This document shows positions 25,572 through 34,379 of a stretch of DNA of 64,000 bases, piece by piece. Both the position numbers and the translations under genes were made by a program. The notes under the pieces were generated by a model. It did no database searches. It was not told the DNA's origin and was given only the letters and a program-made list of their open reading frames with translations. Each line of letters starts with the position of its first letter. Position 1 is the stretch's first letter. Source of the DNA: Saprospiraceae bacterium (GTDB lineage: Bacteria > Bacteroidota > Bacteroidia > Chitinophagales > Saprospiraceae); assembly GCA_016708265.1 (NCBI GenBank), contig JADJGA010000011.1, positions 62,001-126,000 of the forward strand, in the 5' to 3' direction.

Positions 25572-27506
25572 ATGGATTGGTCATATACTATTTGGATTCC
25601 TTTAATACCCCTGATCAGTTTTCTGATCCTTGGATTTTATGGCAGGAATTTGCGCTATCCCCTACCGGGTTTGATCGGGGTTTCAGCTGTTTTCATCGCA
25701 CTGCTATTGTCTTATTATGCAGCATATAATTACTTTTTTGTTGCAAATCCTGATATGATCTTTGAACCAGTAAAGGGGTTTGAAACGGTCTGGATGAATT
25801 TCACTGATACGCTTCAGTTCAAAATGGGTACTCTGATAGATCCGATTTCAATGATGATGGTAGTAGTAGTAACCACTGTTTCATTTCTGGTTCATGTTTA
25901 CAGTCTTGGTTATATGAAAGAAGAGCCTGGTTTCGGACGGTTTTATACTTTTCTTTCTTTATTTACATTTTCAATGCTCGGGCTTGTTCTTTCGACCAAT
26001 TTGTTTCAGATATACTTTTTCTGGGAACTTGTAGGGGTATCTTCTTACCTACTTATCGGATTTTACTACGATAAACCAACGGCTATTCTTGCTTCTAAAA
26101 AGGCATTTATTGTCACCAGGTTTGCTGATTTCTTCTTCCTTATCGGAATTATACTGGTTTCTTATTATACTGAAACTTTTGATTTTATAACTCTCAACAA
26201 TCTTGATCAGACTGCAATCACTTCTGCTGAAGGTATAAGTTTTATTGGAATGTCAGTTCTGGCCTGGGGCCTCACTCTTGCATTCGTTGGAGGAGCAGGC
26301 AAATCTGCCATGTTTCCTCTTCATATCTGGCTTCCTGATGCTATGGAGGGCCCGACTCCTGTGTCCGCACTCATACATGCTGCTACTATGGTTGTAGCCG
26401 GAGTATTTTTAGTTGCCCGGTTATTTCCGATGTATCAGAGTGTAGATGGAGGTGCTGTTTTGCACATTATAGCTTTTATCGGAGCATTTTCTTCACTATT
26501 TGCTGCAACTATTGCACTGACACAACTGGATATTAAAAGAGTACTTGCATATTCAACCATGTCTCAGATCGGTTATATGATGATGAGTTTGGGTGTATCA
26601 GGTCTTGAAGGACATCACGGCCTTGGATTTACAGCTTCGATGTTTCACCTGTTTACACATGCATTTTTTAAGTCCTTGTTGTTCCTTGGTGCCGGAGCTA
26701 TAATTCATGCAGTTCACAGCAATTATATGAATGAAATGGGAGGACTGAGAAAATACCTTCCGATAACACACAGCACTTTCCTGATAGCTGCTCTGGCTAT
26801 AGCTGGTATTTTCCCTCTGGCAGGATTTTTCAGCAAGGATGCTATTCTTGATGCTGCTTATATGCACAATCCGGTATATTTCTGGATTGGCTGGATTGTA
26901 GCAGGAATGACGGCTTTTTATATGTTCAGGCTGTATTTCAGGGTATTCTGGTATGAAGATGTGCACTACCATCACACTCCACATGAAGCACCAAAGACAA
27001 TGACGGTTCCACTGCTTATACTCGCGGTTTTATCAGTTGTCTCGGGTATAGTTTTTTTCTATTTTATTCCTTTCGGAGAATATATAACACCAACAGGCAA
27101 ATCGTTTGAAATGCACATTAACTGGAGTCTGGCCGGGATGTCACTTGCTATAGCTGCAGCCGGTATTTTTATAGCATGGAAAATGTATTACAAGAAAAAT
27201 GATCTCCCGGATAGGGTTTCTCAAACTTTCGGAGCACTGTATAAGTGGAGTTATGATAAGTTTTACTTTGATGAAATTTACAATTTTGTTACGAAGAAAA
27301 TAATGTTTGGCATTATTTCGCGTGGATGGACTTGGTTTGATACGAAAATTGTTGATGGAACTATGGACAGGATCGGGTTTTCAACGGAAAAGACTTCATT
27401 TGCAATTAAAAGATTCCAGTCCGGAAAAATGCAGGATTATGCATATGCAGTTATAGCAGGTGCCGTATTTCTGGCTGTGATCTTTATTTATTTTTGGAAA
27501 AACTGA
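25572..27506 (+). CDS. nuoL: NADH-quinone oxidoreductase-like subunit L
   Basis: The 644-residue subunit is one of the antiporter-like proton pumps of complex I, with a long lateral helix at the C terminus. Family landmarks include FWELVGVSSYLLIGFYYDKP, then KSAMFPLHIWLPDAMEGPTPVSALIHAATMVVAGVFL, with the pump Lys and His. It is followed by FTHAFFKSLLFLGAGAIIHA. It is full length. Confidence 0.97.
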   Translation: MDWSYTIWIPLIPLISFLILGFYGRNLRYPLPGLIGVSAVFIALLLSYYAAYNYFFVANPDMIFEPVKGFETVWMNFTDTLQFKMGTLIDPISMMMVVVVTTVSFLVHVYSLGYMKEEPGFGRFYTFLSLFTFSMLGLVLSTNLFQIYFFWELVGVSSYLLIGFYYDKPTAILASKKAFIVTRFADFFFLIGIILVSYYTETFDFITLNNLDQTAITSAEGISFIGMSVLAWGLTLAFVGGAGKSAMFPLHIWLPDAMEGPTPVSALIHAATMVVAGVFLVARLFPMYQSVDGGAVLHIIAFIGAFSSLFAATIALTQLDIKRVLAYSTMSQIGYMMMSLGVSGLEGHHGLGFTASMFHLFTHAFFKSLLFLGAGAIIHAVHSNYMNEMGGLRKYLPITHSTFLIAALAIAGIFPLAGFFSKDAILDAAYMHNPVYFWIGWIVAGMTAFYMFRLYFRVFWYEDVHYHHTPHEAPKTMTVPLLILAVLSVVSGIVFFYFIPFGEYITPTGKSFEMHINWSLAGMSLAIAAAGIFIAWKMYYKKNDLPDRVSQTFGALYKWSYDKFYFDEIYNFVTKKIMFGIISRGWTWFDTKIVDGTMDRIGFSTEKTSFAIKRFQSGKMQDYAYAVIAGAVFLAVIFIYFWKN

Positions 27507-27520
27507 ACAAGACTTTTGTT

Positions 27521-29014
27521 ATGAATATACTTACATCATTGGTTGTAATCCCTGCACTGACTATCCTTGTGCTCATTTTTACAAAAACTTATAAGCAGGC
27601 CAGGCTTGTATCAGCAGTAGGAACAGGAATCGAATTTCTGGCTTCTTTGCTTCTTGTATGGATGTATTTCAATGAAAGAGGCCTTGGAAATACAGAGGAG
27701 TTTTTATTCTCACAGGATGTTTTATGGTATAAATCCCTGAATATTCATTATAGTGTTGCAATAGATGGTATCGGTGTTTTAATGATACTTCTGACTTCCA
27801 TTATCACTTTTGCTGGAGTTTTTGCATCATGGCAGGTTGAAGATCTGGCAAAGGAATTTTTTATTTTCCTGATACTTCTTGCAAGTGGGGTTTTTGGGTT
27901 CTTCATTGCCAGAGATCTTTTCACTATGTTCGTATTTTATGAAATTGCAGTTATACCGATGTATGTACTGATTGGTATATGGGGTACAGGAAAGAAAGAG
28001 TATTCAGCTATGAAACTCACACTGATGCTTATGGGAGGTTCTGCATTGCTTCTTGTAGCTTTACTTGGTATTTATTTCTTTTCAAATAATCCTGCAGGTT
28101 TGCATACATTTAATATTCAGGAACTCTCAAACATTGATTTCCCTTTTGCAATACAGAAATTCTTCTATCCTTTTGCCTTCGTGGGATTTGGAGTTTTGGG
28201 AGCACTGTTCCCATTCCACACCTGGTCTCCTGACGGACATGCCTCTGCTCCTACAGCTGTTTCGATGCTCCATGCAGGGGTATTGATGAAGCTGGGAAGT
28301 TACGGTGCTTTCAGGGTAGCAATGTACCTTATGCCTGAAGCTGCTGTCTATTTTGCAGACCTGTTTCTTGTACTTACAGGATTCAGTGTAATTTACGGGG
28401 CATTTGTGGCTATCAGAAAAACAGACCTTAAATATATCAATGCTTATTCTTCGGTCAGTCACGTTGGACTGATATTATTTGCCCTTATGATGTTTACAAA
28501 AACGGCATTCACAGGAGCTATCCTGCAAATGATATCACACGGACTGATGACTGCAATGTTCTTTGCATTGATAGGAATGATTTACGGCAGAACTCATACA
28601 AGGGAAATTCATCAGATGGGAGGATTGATGAAAGTATTGCCTGTGATCTCTGCAACCTATGTTATTGCCGGGCTTGCATCTCTTGGTTTACCGGGTTTAA
28701 GCGGGTTTGTTGCAGAAATGAATATATTTGTTGGTGCCTGGGAAAATCCGAATCTTCTCAACAGGATATTTACAGTTGTTTCGATTTCAGCAATAGTTGT
28801 TACAGCAGTATATATTCTGAGAGTTGTGGGTGTTTTACTGATGGGACCTGTAAAAAATGAAGAGTATTATCAGTATCCCAAAATTTTCTGGTTCGAAAGA
28901 ATGGTGATCATTCTGCTGATGGGTTCGATTGCCGGAATTGGCCTGATGCCTTTGTGGATAACAGATACTATCCGGGAAGGATTGGTTCCCATGATGGAAA
29001 GATTTGTACATTAA
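27521..29014 (+). CDS. nuoM: NADH-quinone oxidoreductase-like subunit M
   Basis: NuoM is another antiporter-like proton-pumping subunit. From the ATG at 27521 it is 497 residues. A start at 27494 is possible but would overlap nuoL by 13 bases. Landmarks are FEIAVIPMYVLIGIWG, FPFHTWSPDGHASAPTAVSMLHAGVLMKLG, HVGLILFALMMF and GGLMKVLPVISATYVIAGLASLGLPGLSGFVAE. Confidence 0.95.
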   Translation: MNILTSLVVIPALTILVLIFTKTYKQARLVSAVGTGIEFLASLLLVWMYFNERGLGNTEEFLFSQDVLWYKSLNIHYSVAIDGIGVLMILLTSIITFAGVFASWQVEDLAKEFFIFLILLASGVFGFFIARDLFTMFVFYEIAVIPMYVLIGIWGTGKKEYSAMKLTLMLMGGSALLLVALLGIYFFSNNPAGLHTFNIQELSNIDFPFAIQKFFYPFAFVGFGVLGALFPFHTWSPDGHASAPTAVSMLHAGVLMKLGSYGAFRVAMYLMPEAAVYFADLFLVLTGFSVIYGAFVAIRKTDLKYINAYSSVSHVGLILFALMMFTKTAFTGAILQMISHGLMTAMFFALIGMIYGRTHTREIHQMGGLMKVLPVISATYVIAGLASLGLPGLSGFVAEMNIFVGAWENPNLLNRIFTVVSISAIVVTAVYILRVVGVLLMGPVKNEEYYQYPKIFWFERMVIILLMGSIAGIGLMPLWITDTIREGLVPMMERFVH

Positions 29015-29036
29015 TAAAAAGATAAAAAATAAATAA

Positions 29037-30464
29037 ATGGATTGGACCACTTTATTTTCGGTTATGCAAAGTGAATTATTCCTGACAGGGATAATCCTTC
29101 TGATACTGATAGCAGAAATAGTTGTCAGCAAAAAAGAAATAATAGTCAATCTGAGTTTAGGATTGTTTCTGATACATACTGTTGCAGGCTTTATCAATCA
29201 GCCTGATGGCTCATTATTCGGGGGTATGTTCAGAACAGATCAGCTGATCAACCTATTCAAAAACATACTTAATGTTGGTGTTTTAATCATTTTGCTCCAG
29301 TCTGCTTCATGGGTTAAAGATAAAATGAAACAAAGCCAAAGACTATCCGAATTCTATATTCTTATGTTTTCTTCGCTTCTCGGTATGTATTTTATGATCT
29401 CGGCAGGCGATTTCCTGATGTTTTATATCGGCATAGAACTTGCGAGCCTTCCAGTTGCAGGTCTTGCTGCTTTCGACACATTTAAACAACGATCTAATGA
29501 AGCTGGTTTGAAATACATTTTCCTTGCAGCAATAACTTCAGGTGTATCCTTATTTGGTATTTCACTTCTTTACGCAGGATCAGGCACTATATATTTTGAT
29601 CAGCTTACACATTTTCTCACTTATGACAGTCTCATTATTTTAGGATTCCTGTTTTTTATTACAGGATTGCTTTTCAAAATATCTATAGTTCCTTTTCATT
29701 TATGGACTGCCGATGTCTACGAAGGAGCTCCTATCAGTGTCACATCTTTTCTGTCAGTTATTTCAAAAGGTGCTTCGGCATTCATTTTGATGGTTATACT
29801 GTTCACTTTTGCCCGTCCGTTGATGGATTTATGGAAGGAAATGATCTTCCTTCTGGCTATTCTTACGATGTTTATCGGAAACTTATTCGCTATCAGGCAG
29901 AAAAACATGAAAAGATTCCTTGCATTTTCATCAATTGCTCAGGCAGGATTTCTGATCCTTGGTATGATATCAGGAAGTCAGCTCGGTATGTCATCAGTGA
30001 TATTCTTTATTGCAACCTATGTTTTTTCAAATCTGGGAGCATTTGGTGTGGTTTATGCGATATCAAATAAGACCGGTCTGGAAAATATGGATGATTACAA
30101 CGGTTTTTACAGGACCAATCCTTTACTTAGTGTACTGATGATGCTTTCGCTGTTTTCACTTGCAGGAATTCCGCCTGTGGCAGGATTTTTTGGAAAATTC
30201 TTTCTCTTTATGTCTGCAGCCAGCGAGGGATATTACTGGCTTATATTTATTGCAGTAATAAATGTTACAATTTCTCTGTATTATTATCTTCTGGTGATCA
30301 GGGCAATGTTCATCAGGAAAAATGAAAATCCAATACCCTATTTCAAAAGTGATATCTATATGAGAGCAGGATTGCTTATTTCAGCAATAGGTATCCTCGC
30401 AATAGGATTCTACAGTCCTTTTTACGAGCTCATAAATGATATGGTAGCAATATTTTTAAAATAA
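29037..30464 (+). CDS. nuoN: NADH-quinone oxidoreductase-like subunit N
   Basis: The 475-residue antiporter-like subunit completes the membrane arm. It shows FYIGIELASLPVAGLAAF, then FKISIVPFHLWTADVYEGAPISVTSFLS and KRFLAFSSIAQAGFLILG. It is followed 21 bases later by a small unknown gene that appears to belong to the same operon. Confidence 0.96.
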   Translation: MDWTTLFSVMQSELFLTGIILLILIAEIVVSKKEIIVNLSLGLFLIHTVAGFINQPDGSLFGGMFRTDQLINLFKNILNVGVLIILLQSASWVKDKMKQSQRLSEFYILMFSSLLGMYFMISAGDFLMFYIGIELASLPVAGLAAFDTFKQRSNEAGLKYIFLAAITSGVSLFGISLLYAGSGTIYFDQLTHFLTYDSLIILGFLFFITGLLFKISIVPFHLWTADVYEGAPISVTSFLSVISKGASAFILMVILFTFARPLMDLWKEMIFLLAILTMFIGNLFAIRQKNMKRFLAFSSIAQAGFLILGMISGSQLGMSSVIFFIATYVFSNLGAFGVVYAISNKTGLENMDDYNGFYRTNPLLSVLMMLSLFSLAGIPPVAGFFGKFFLFMSAASEGYYWLIFIAVINVTISLYYYLLVIRAMFIRKNENPIPYFKSDIYMRAGLLISAIGILAIGFYSPFYELINDMVAIFLK

Positions 30465-30485
30465 TAATAATAAAACTATAATAAT

Positions 30486-30818
30486 ATGTCTTTATCCGGA
30501 AAACATCAATATGGAGAGTTGCAAGGCACCAGAGTCACTTTTGTTGAAAAAGGAATCAGTTCTGCCAGGATGAGTTTCCTCAAAAATCTTCTTGAAGTAA
30601 ATGGATTTTCAGTATTAACTGATCTTGAAAAAAAGAAAAATGAGGATGATCCCGATCTGTACACTATTGGAGTTACAGACCTTGTTTTCAATCCCACTAT
30701 CTGGGTATATGACCGCAAACTGCGCACTTCTGACGGAAGAAAAGTGACTCCTGATTACTGGCTGCAGAAAACCGAAGATACCAAACCACAGTACTGGGAG
30801 AGTATGTGGGAACAATGA
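30486..30818 (+). CDS. Small conserved-looking protein at the end of the nuo operon
   Basis: I do not recognise a named family. The 110-residue cytoplasmic protein has no signal peptide, no membrane helix and no metal motif. It is rich in charged residues. It reads like a compact alpha/beta domain: GTRVTFVEKGISSARMSFLKNLL, then FSVLTDLEKKK, then YTIGVTDLVFNPTIWVYDRKLRT. It ends in aromatic residues (YWESMWEQ). It sits 21 bases after nuoN on the same strand and ends the operon. It may help assembly of, or regulate, the complex. That is inference from position only. Confidence 0.7.
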   Translation: MSLSGKHQYGELQGTRVTFVEKGISSARMSFLKNLLEVNGFSVLTDLEKKKNEDDPDLYTIGVTDLVFNPTIWVYDRKLRTSDGRKVTPDYWLQKTEDTKPQYWESMWEQ

Positions 30819-31175
30819 TTGTAAACAATAAAATTTTTGATTTTAGTCTGAACAAAGTTGTGATGCAATTATGCTAAACACAAGTATTAGTACGATCTTT
30901 TACCAAAAAGACGGTATCGCAAAATTTCCAGGATTGCATGTTTAAAATACTGTATATAAAAATCATATCATTTTATAATCATAAAAATCAAAGTGTTGAC
31001 ATTGTAAATCTTTACGGATAATTATCAGTAGCAGACAAATAAATCTCACCAAAATAAATAAAATCTAAAGTTATTATAAATAAAATAGATTAAATTTGCA
31101 TATTAAATCTTGTTAATCCTGATCTTTAAAATCTAAAGTCCGGAACATTTAGAAATTTTTTAAAACTATCTTAAA
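30819..31175. other. Intergenic gap
   Basis: AT-rich, with no gene or convincing hairpin. TAAATTTG at 31091-31098 fits the -7 consensus and lies 78 bases before the next gene. Confidence 0.4.
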
Positions 31176-31649
31176 ATGTTTAAACATAAAACAATTGTCT
31201 ATACCTCGGGTACTTTTGATATGTTCCATTATAATCACCTTCGAATGATCAATTATTCACGAAGTTTAGCCGATATTTTGATTGTTGGAGTAAGTACTGA
31301 TGAACTTGTTATGACCTTCAAACCAAAGCCAATAATACCCTTTACCGAGCGTTTACAGATCATAGAAGCACTCAAAACTCCTGATATTGTAATTCCTCAA
31401 CACACTCTTGACCATACCGATATAGTAAAAAAGTTAAATATTGATGCTTTTGTGGTTGGTGATGACTGGTATGGAAAATACGATTATTTAAAGGATTTAG
31501 GTGTACAGGTTTTTTATTTCCCTTACGGTGCCGGTGTATCGTCAACAAATCTTAAAAAGACTATTTACGAAAGTTACGATGCTCAATTGAAAAAGGAACA
31601 AAAACAAAAACCCGTACAGATTATAAAAAATGAATCTGATCAGGCTTAA
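31176..31649 (+). CDS. Cytidylyltransferase-family nucleotidyltransferase (TagD-like)
   Basis: The 157-residue protein belongs to the cytidylyltransferase superfamily that activates a phosphorylated alcohol as a CDP derivative. The pattern is SGTFDMFHYNHLRMI, then VGVSTDEL, then FTERLQIIEALKTPDIVIPQ, and FVVGDDWYGKYDYL. The catalytic His pair is HYNH (His18 and His21) instead of the usual HxGH. The late RTxSTT-type motif is reduced to VSSTNLKK, so substrate use may differ from TagD. It is the first of a four-gene run with an SDR, a CDP-alcohol transferase and an acyltransferase. Confidence 0.8.
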   Translation: MFKHKTIVYTSGTFDMFHYNHLRMINYSRSLADILIVGVSTDELVMTFKPKPIIPFTERLQIIEALKTPDIVIPQHTLDHTDIVKKLNIDAFVVGDDWYGKYDYLKDLGVQVFYFPYGAGVSSTNLKKTIYESYDAQLKKEQKQKPVQIIKNESDQA

Positions 31650-31660
31650 AAATAGCTATA

Positions 31661-32383
31661 ATGACAAAACTTGCTTTGATCACGGGTGGCACGAATGGAA
31701 TAGGAAAGGCTGTTGCTTACCGCCTTGCAAAAGAAGGATTTGACCTTATAATTACTTCTAATGAAATACTGGCTGAAGAGCCCGTTCTGGAAATAAGGAA
31801 TCTTTTTCACAGGCGCGTAAATATTCTGAAATCAGACATTCTTGATATTGACTCGATTAAAACAATTGATGGTTTTTTAAATGAAAATAAGCTTAAACTT
31901 GATGCTTTAATAATAAATGCAGCAATAACCTACCGGCAGGAATTTGAAGATATGGATGTGGGATTATGGAAAAATACTTTTGATGCTAATGTACATTACC
32001 CGGTATTTCTTATTCAAAAAATGTTGAATTTCTTAAATCCTGGTTCTGCTATTGTATTCACAGGTTCTCTTATGGCCATTCATCCTCATTCGGTATCCCT
32101 GGCTTATGGTGTTACAAAAGCTGCTGTTCATGCATTGGTAAAAAATATGGTAAAATTCCTTACACCATACAAAATACGTATTAACTGCGTTGCTCCCGGA
32201 TTTGTAGATACTGACTGGCAAAAGACTAAACCTGAGGAAATCAGAAAACACATTGAAAACAAACTTGCCGAAAACCGATTCTGCAGGCCTGAAGAAATAA
32301 CAGATGCATATTCATTTCTGGTTAACAACAATTATGTAAACGGAGAAATAATTGTTATTGACGGAGCATATTCATATCGATGA
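31661..32383 (+). CDS. Short-chain dehydrogenase/reductase
   Basis: The 240-residue SDR has the NAD(P) motif TGGTNGIG (residues 8-15) and INAAIT in place of NNAG. Ser136 is in FTGSLM, with Tyr149 and Lys153 in LAYGVTKAA. This is a classical oxidoreductase, and the substrate is not known. It follows the nucleotidyltransferase by 11 bases. By analogy with CDP-ribitol synthesis, where a reductase and a cytidylyltransferase cooperate, it may reduce the carbonyl precursor of the alcohol that is activated. That is inference. Confidence 0.85.
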   Translation: MTKLALITGGTNGIGKAVAYRLAKEGFDLIITSNEILAEEPVLEIRNLFHRRVNILKSDILDIDSIKTIDGFLNENKLKLDALIINAAITYRQEFEDMDVGLWKNTFDANVHYPVFLIQKMLNFLNPGSAIVFTGSLMAIHPHSVSLAYGVTKAAVHALVKNMVKFLTPYKIRINCVAPGFVDTDWQKTKPEEIRKHIENKLAENRFCRPEEITDAYSFLVNNNYVNGEIIVIDGAYSYR

Positions 32384-32416
32384 AAAACAGAAAGTGGTTT
32401 TATAAATAGATTATCT

Positions 32417-33349
32417 ATGAAAAATGAAAAAATCACACTTGAATCCACTCTAAAGTCAATAGAGACTGAAAACTGGCTTGACCGGAAGTTTTATCGCCCT
32501 ATTGGATTTCAAATGACTCTTTTGATCAAAAATACAGGTATCACACCGAATATGGTGACGATTTTTTCTATTATTGTTGGAATTTGCGGTGGTTTTTGCT
32601 TTTATTTCCCATCTTTGAAAATGAATATAATCGCTGTTGGGCTGATGATATTTGCAAATATACTGGATTGTGTAGATGGCCAGCTGGCAAGACTTAATGG
32701 TATCAAATCCAAAATAGGACGAATTCTGGATGGTTTTGCCGGTGATCTCTGGTTTTCTACTTTATATTTTGCTATTGCTTTAAGGCTCATAAATATTGGC
32801 TTCAGTCCCTTGGTTTTGGTCATAGCCGTAATTTCAGGATACTCACATGCCCGTCAGGCAGCAATGGCAGATTATTACAAGACTTTCCACTTATTCCTGA
32901 TCAGCAGAAAAAAAGGAGAAGAATTTGATAATTATGAAAATCTTCGGATACTGTACCTTGAAACCAAATGGAAAGATGACTGGATATACAAGTTCTTTTT
33001 GTTCTTTTACAGATTCTACACAATAGGGCAGGAAAGAATTACTCCAAAACTCCAAAACCTGATAAAAATTATTGATACAAAATATCTGGGAGACATTCCC
33101 GATAATATAAGGGTAGAATTCCGGCAAAAGAGCAGAAATCTAATGCCCTTGTTAGACTGGCTTACTTTCAATGGCCGGACACCTGTACTTTTTATTCTTT
33201 CGATTGCAGGAGCTTTGTTAATAAACACTAAATGGGCTGTAATACCTTTAGGTTATTACTTATTTGAAATTTTTATTTTAAACCTTGTTTTATTCATGTC
33301 GGTAAGAAAACATGAAAAAATATGTACTGAAATTTCTCAAAAACTATAA
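32417..33349 (+). CDS. CDP-alcohol phosphatidyltransferase family protein
   Basis: The 310-residue integral membrane protein carries the family motif in DCVDGQLARLNGIKSKIGRILD. Asp84, Asp87 and Gly88, then Ala91-Arg92, Gly101 and Asp105 are in the expected spacing. The last Asp of the motif is displaced by one residue (Asp110). Several hydrophobic segments flank it. Such enzymes transfer an alcohol phosphate from a CDP derivative or a phosphatidyl group from CDP-diacylglycerol. A charged insertion at about residues 150-230 is atypical. The adjacent CDP-forming gene suggests transfer of a polar head to a lipid. Confidence 0.85.
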   Translation: MKNEKITLESTLKSIETENWLDRKFYRPIGFQMTLLIKNTGITPNMVTIFSIIVGICGGFCFYFPSLKMNIIAVGLMIFANILDCVDGQLARLNGIKSKIGRILDGFAGDLWFSTLYFAIALRLINIGFSPLVLVIAVISGYSHARQAAMADYYKTFHLFLISRKKGEEFDNYENLRILYLETKWKDDWIYKFFLFFYRFYTIGQERITPKLQNLIKIIDTKYLGDIPDNIRVEFRQKSRNLMPLLDWLTFNGRTPVLFILSIAGALLINTKWAVIPLGYYLFEIFILNLVLFMSVRKHEKICTEISQKL

Positions 33350-33399
33350 TTTAGAACTATTTTTTGAAAATATTGCTTAATGAAAGATTCAATTGTTTA

Positions 33400-34227
33400 A
33401 TGAAAAGGATAGTTATAGATGAAGAATATTTAGCATCAGTTAGTCCGGTTTACAGGGGTTTTATCGGAAAAATATTGGCAATTTTAATGTTAAAAACATT
33501 TGGAATCGATAAAATTAATGCATTGTGTGCAAGACATGCTGATGTTATAAGTACGGATTTCACAAAGGAAGTATTGGAAGATATCGGAGTGTCATATAAA
33601 GTCATCAATAAAAATTTGCTTGACAATTTACCTGATGGCAGTTTTATTACGGTTTCAAATCATCCTTTCGGATCGGCAGATGGTGTAATACTTATCGATA
33701 TCCTGGCAAGAATACGCCCTGATTTTAAAGTAATGGTAAATGGACTTTTAACCAGGATAAAGTCTTTAAGCACCAACTTTATCGGTGTTGAACCTGTGAA
33801 AGGCAGAAGCAAAAGTGATGTTAGCCACAATCTAAAAGGTGTAAGGGAGAGTATCAGGCATATCAGGGAAAATCATCCAATCGGGTTTTTCCCAGCAGGA
33901 GCCATTTCTCTTAAAAATTTTAAAACAGGTACAATTGAGGACAGGAAATGGCAGACCAGCGCACTTCATCTCATCAAACAGGCCAGAGTCCTTATTTATC
34001 CAGTATTTTTTGAGGGAACAAATTCATGGTTTTTTCACCAATTGGGGGTTATCGGCTGGAAAATAAGAGAAATACGTATAGCACATGAGCTTTTCAACAA
34101 AAGAGGAAAATGCTTCAATGTTCATATCGGTGAACCTATAAGTGTTGAACGTCAGGATGAGTTTTCAGACCTTAACTACTTTGGTGAATTCCTGAAGCAA
34201 AAGACCTATGAATTACAATACAAATAG
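33400..34227 (+). CDS. Lysophospholipid/glycerol acyltransferase family protein
   Basis: From the ATG at 33400 the protein has 275 residues. The frame extends to a TTG at 33364. The acyltransferase motif is HPFGSADG, with the His and Asp separated by five residues, a spacing seen in hemolysin-type acyltransferases. The second block GVEPVKGR and the third FPAGAIS also fit. This gene type acylates a lysophospholipid or amino-lipid. It is the last of the four-gene cluster, and a terminator follows at 34326-34354. Confidence 0.8.
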   Translation: MKRIVIDEEYLASVSPVYRGFIGKILAILMLKTFGIDKINALCARHADVISTDFTKEVLEDIGVSYKVINKNLLDNLPDGSFITVSNHPFGSADGVILIDILARIRPDFKVMVNGLLTRIKSLSTNFIGVEPVKGRSKSDVSHNLKGVRESIRHIRENHPIGFFPAGAISLKNFKTGTIEDRKWQTSALHLIKQARVLIYPVFFEGTNSWFFHQLGVIGWKIREIRIAHELFNKRGKCFNVHIGEPISVERQDEFSDLNYFGEFLKQKTYELQYK

Positions 34228-34325
34228 AAACCTATACAATTTTATTTTCATTCCTATAAACACAAACGTTTCTTTGCAATGTTAATCATATCTATTATAC
34301 AGTAATAATCAGTAACATATTAATA

Positions 34326-34354
34326 AAAGAGGCTATCATTTTTGACAGCCTCTT
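34326..34354. terminator. Bidirectional terminator
   Basis: AAAGAGGCT and AGCCTCTT form a stem between convergent genes. Confidence 0.8.
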
Positions 34355-34379
34355 AAAATACCGGAAACTTAAAACAATA

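Noticed and set aside
20514..30464. Possible NuoE, F or G genes within the operon
   Set aside because: Every gene in the run is identified as another subunit, and no FMN or [2Fe-2S] NADH-input motif was seen.
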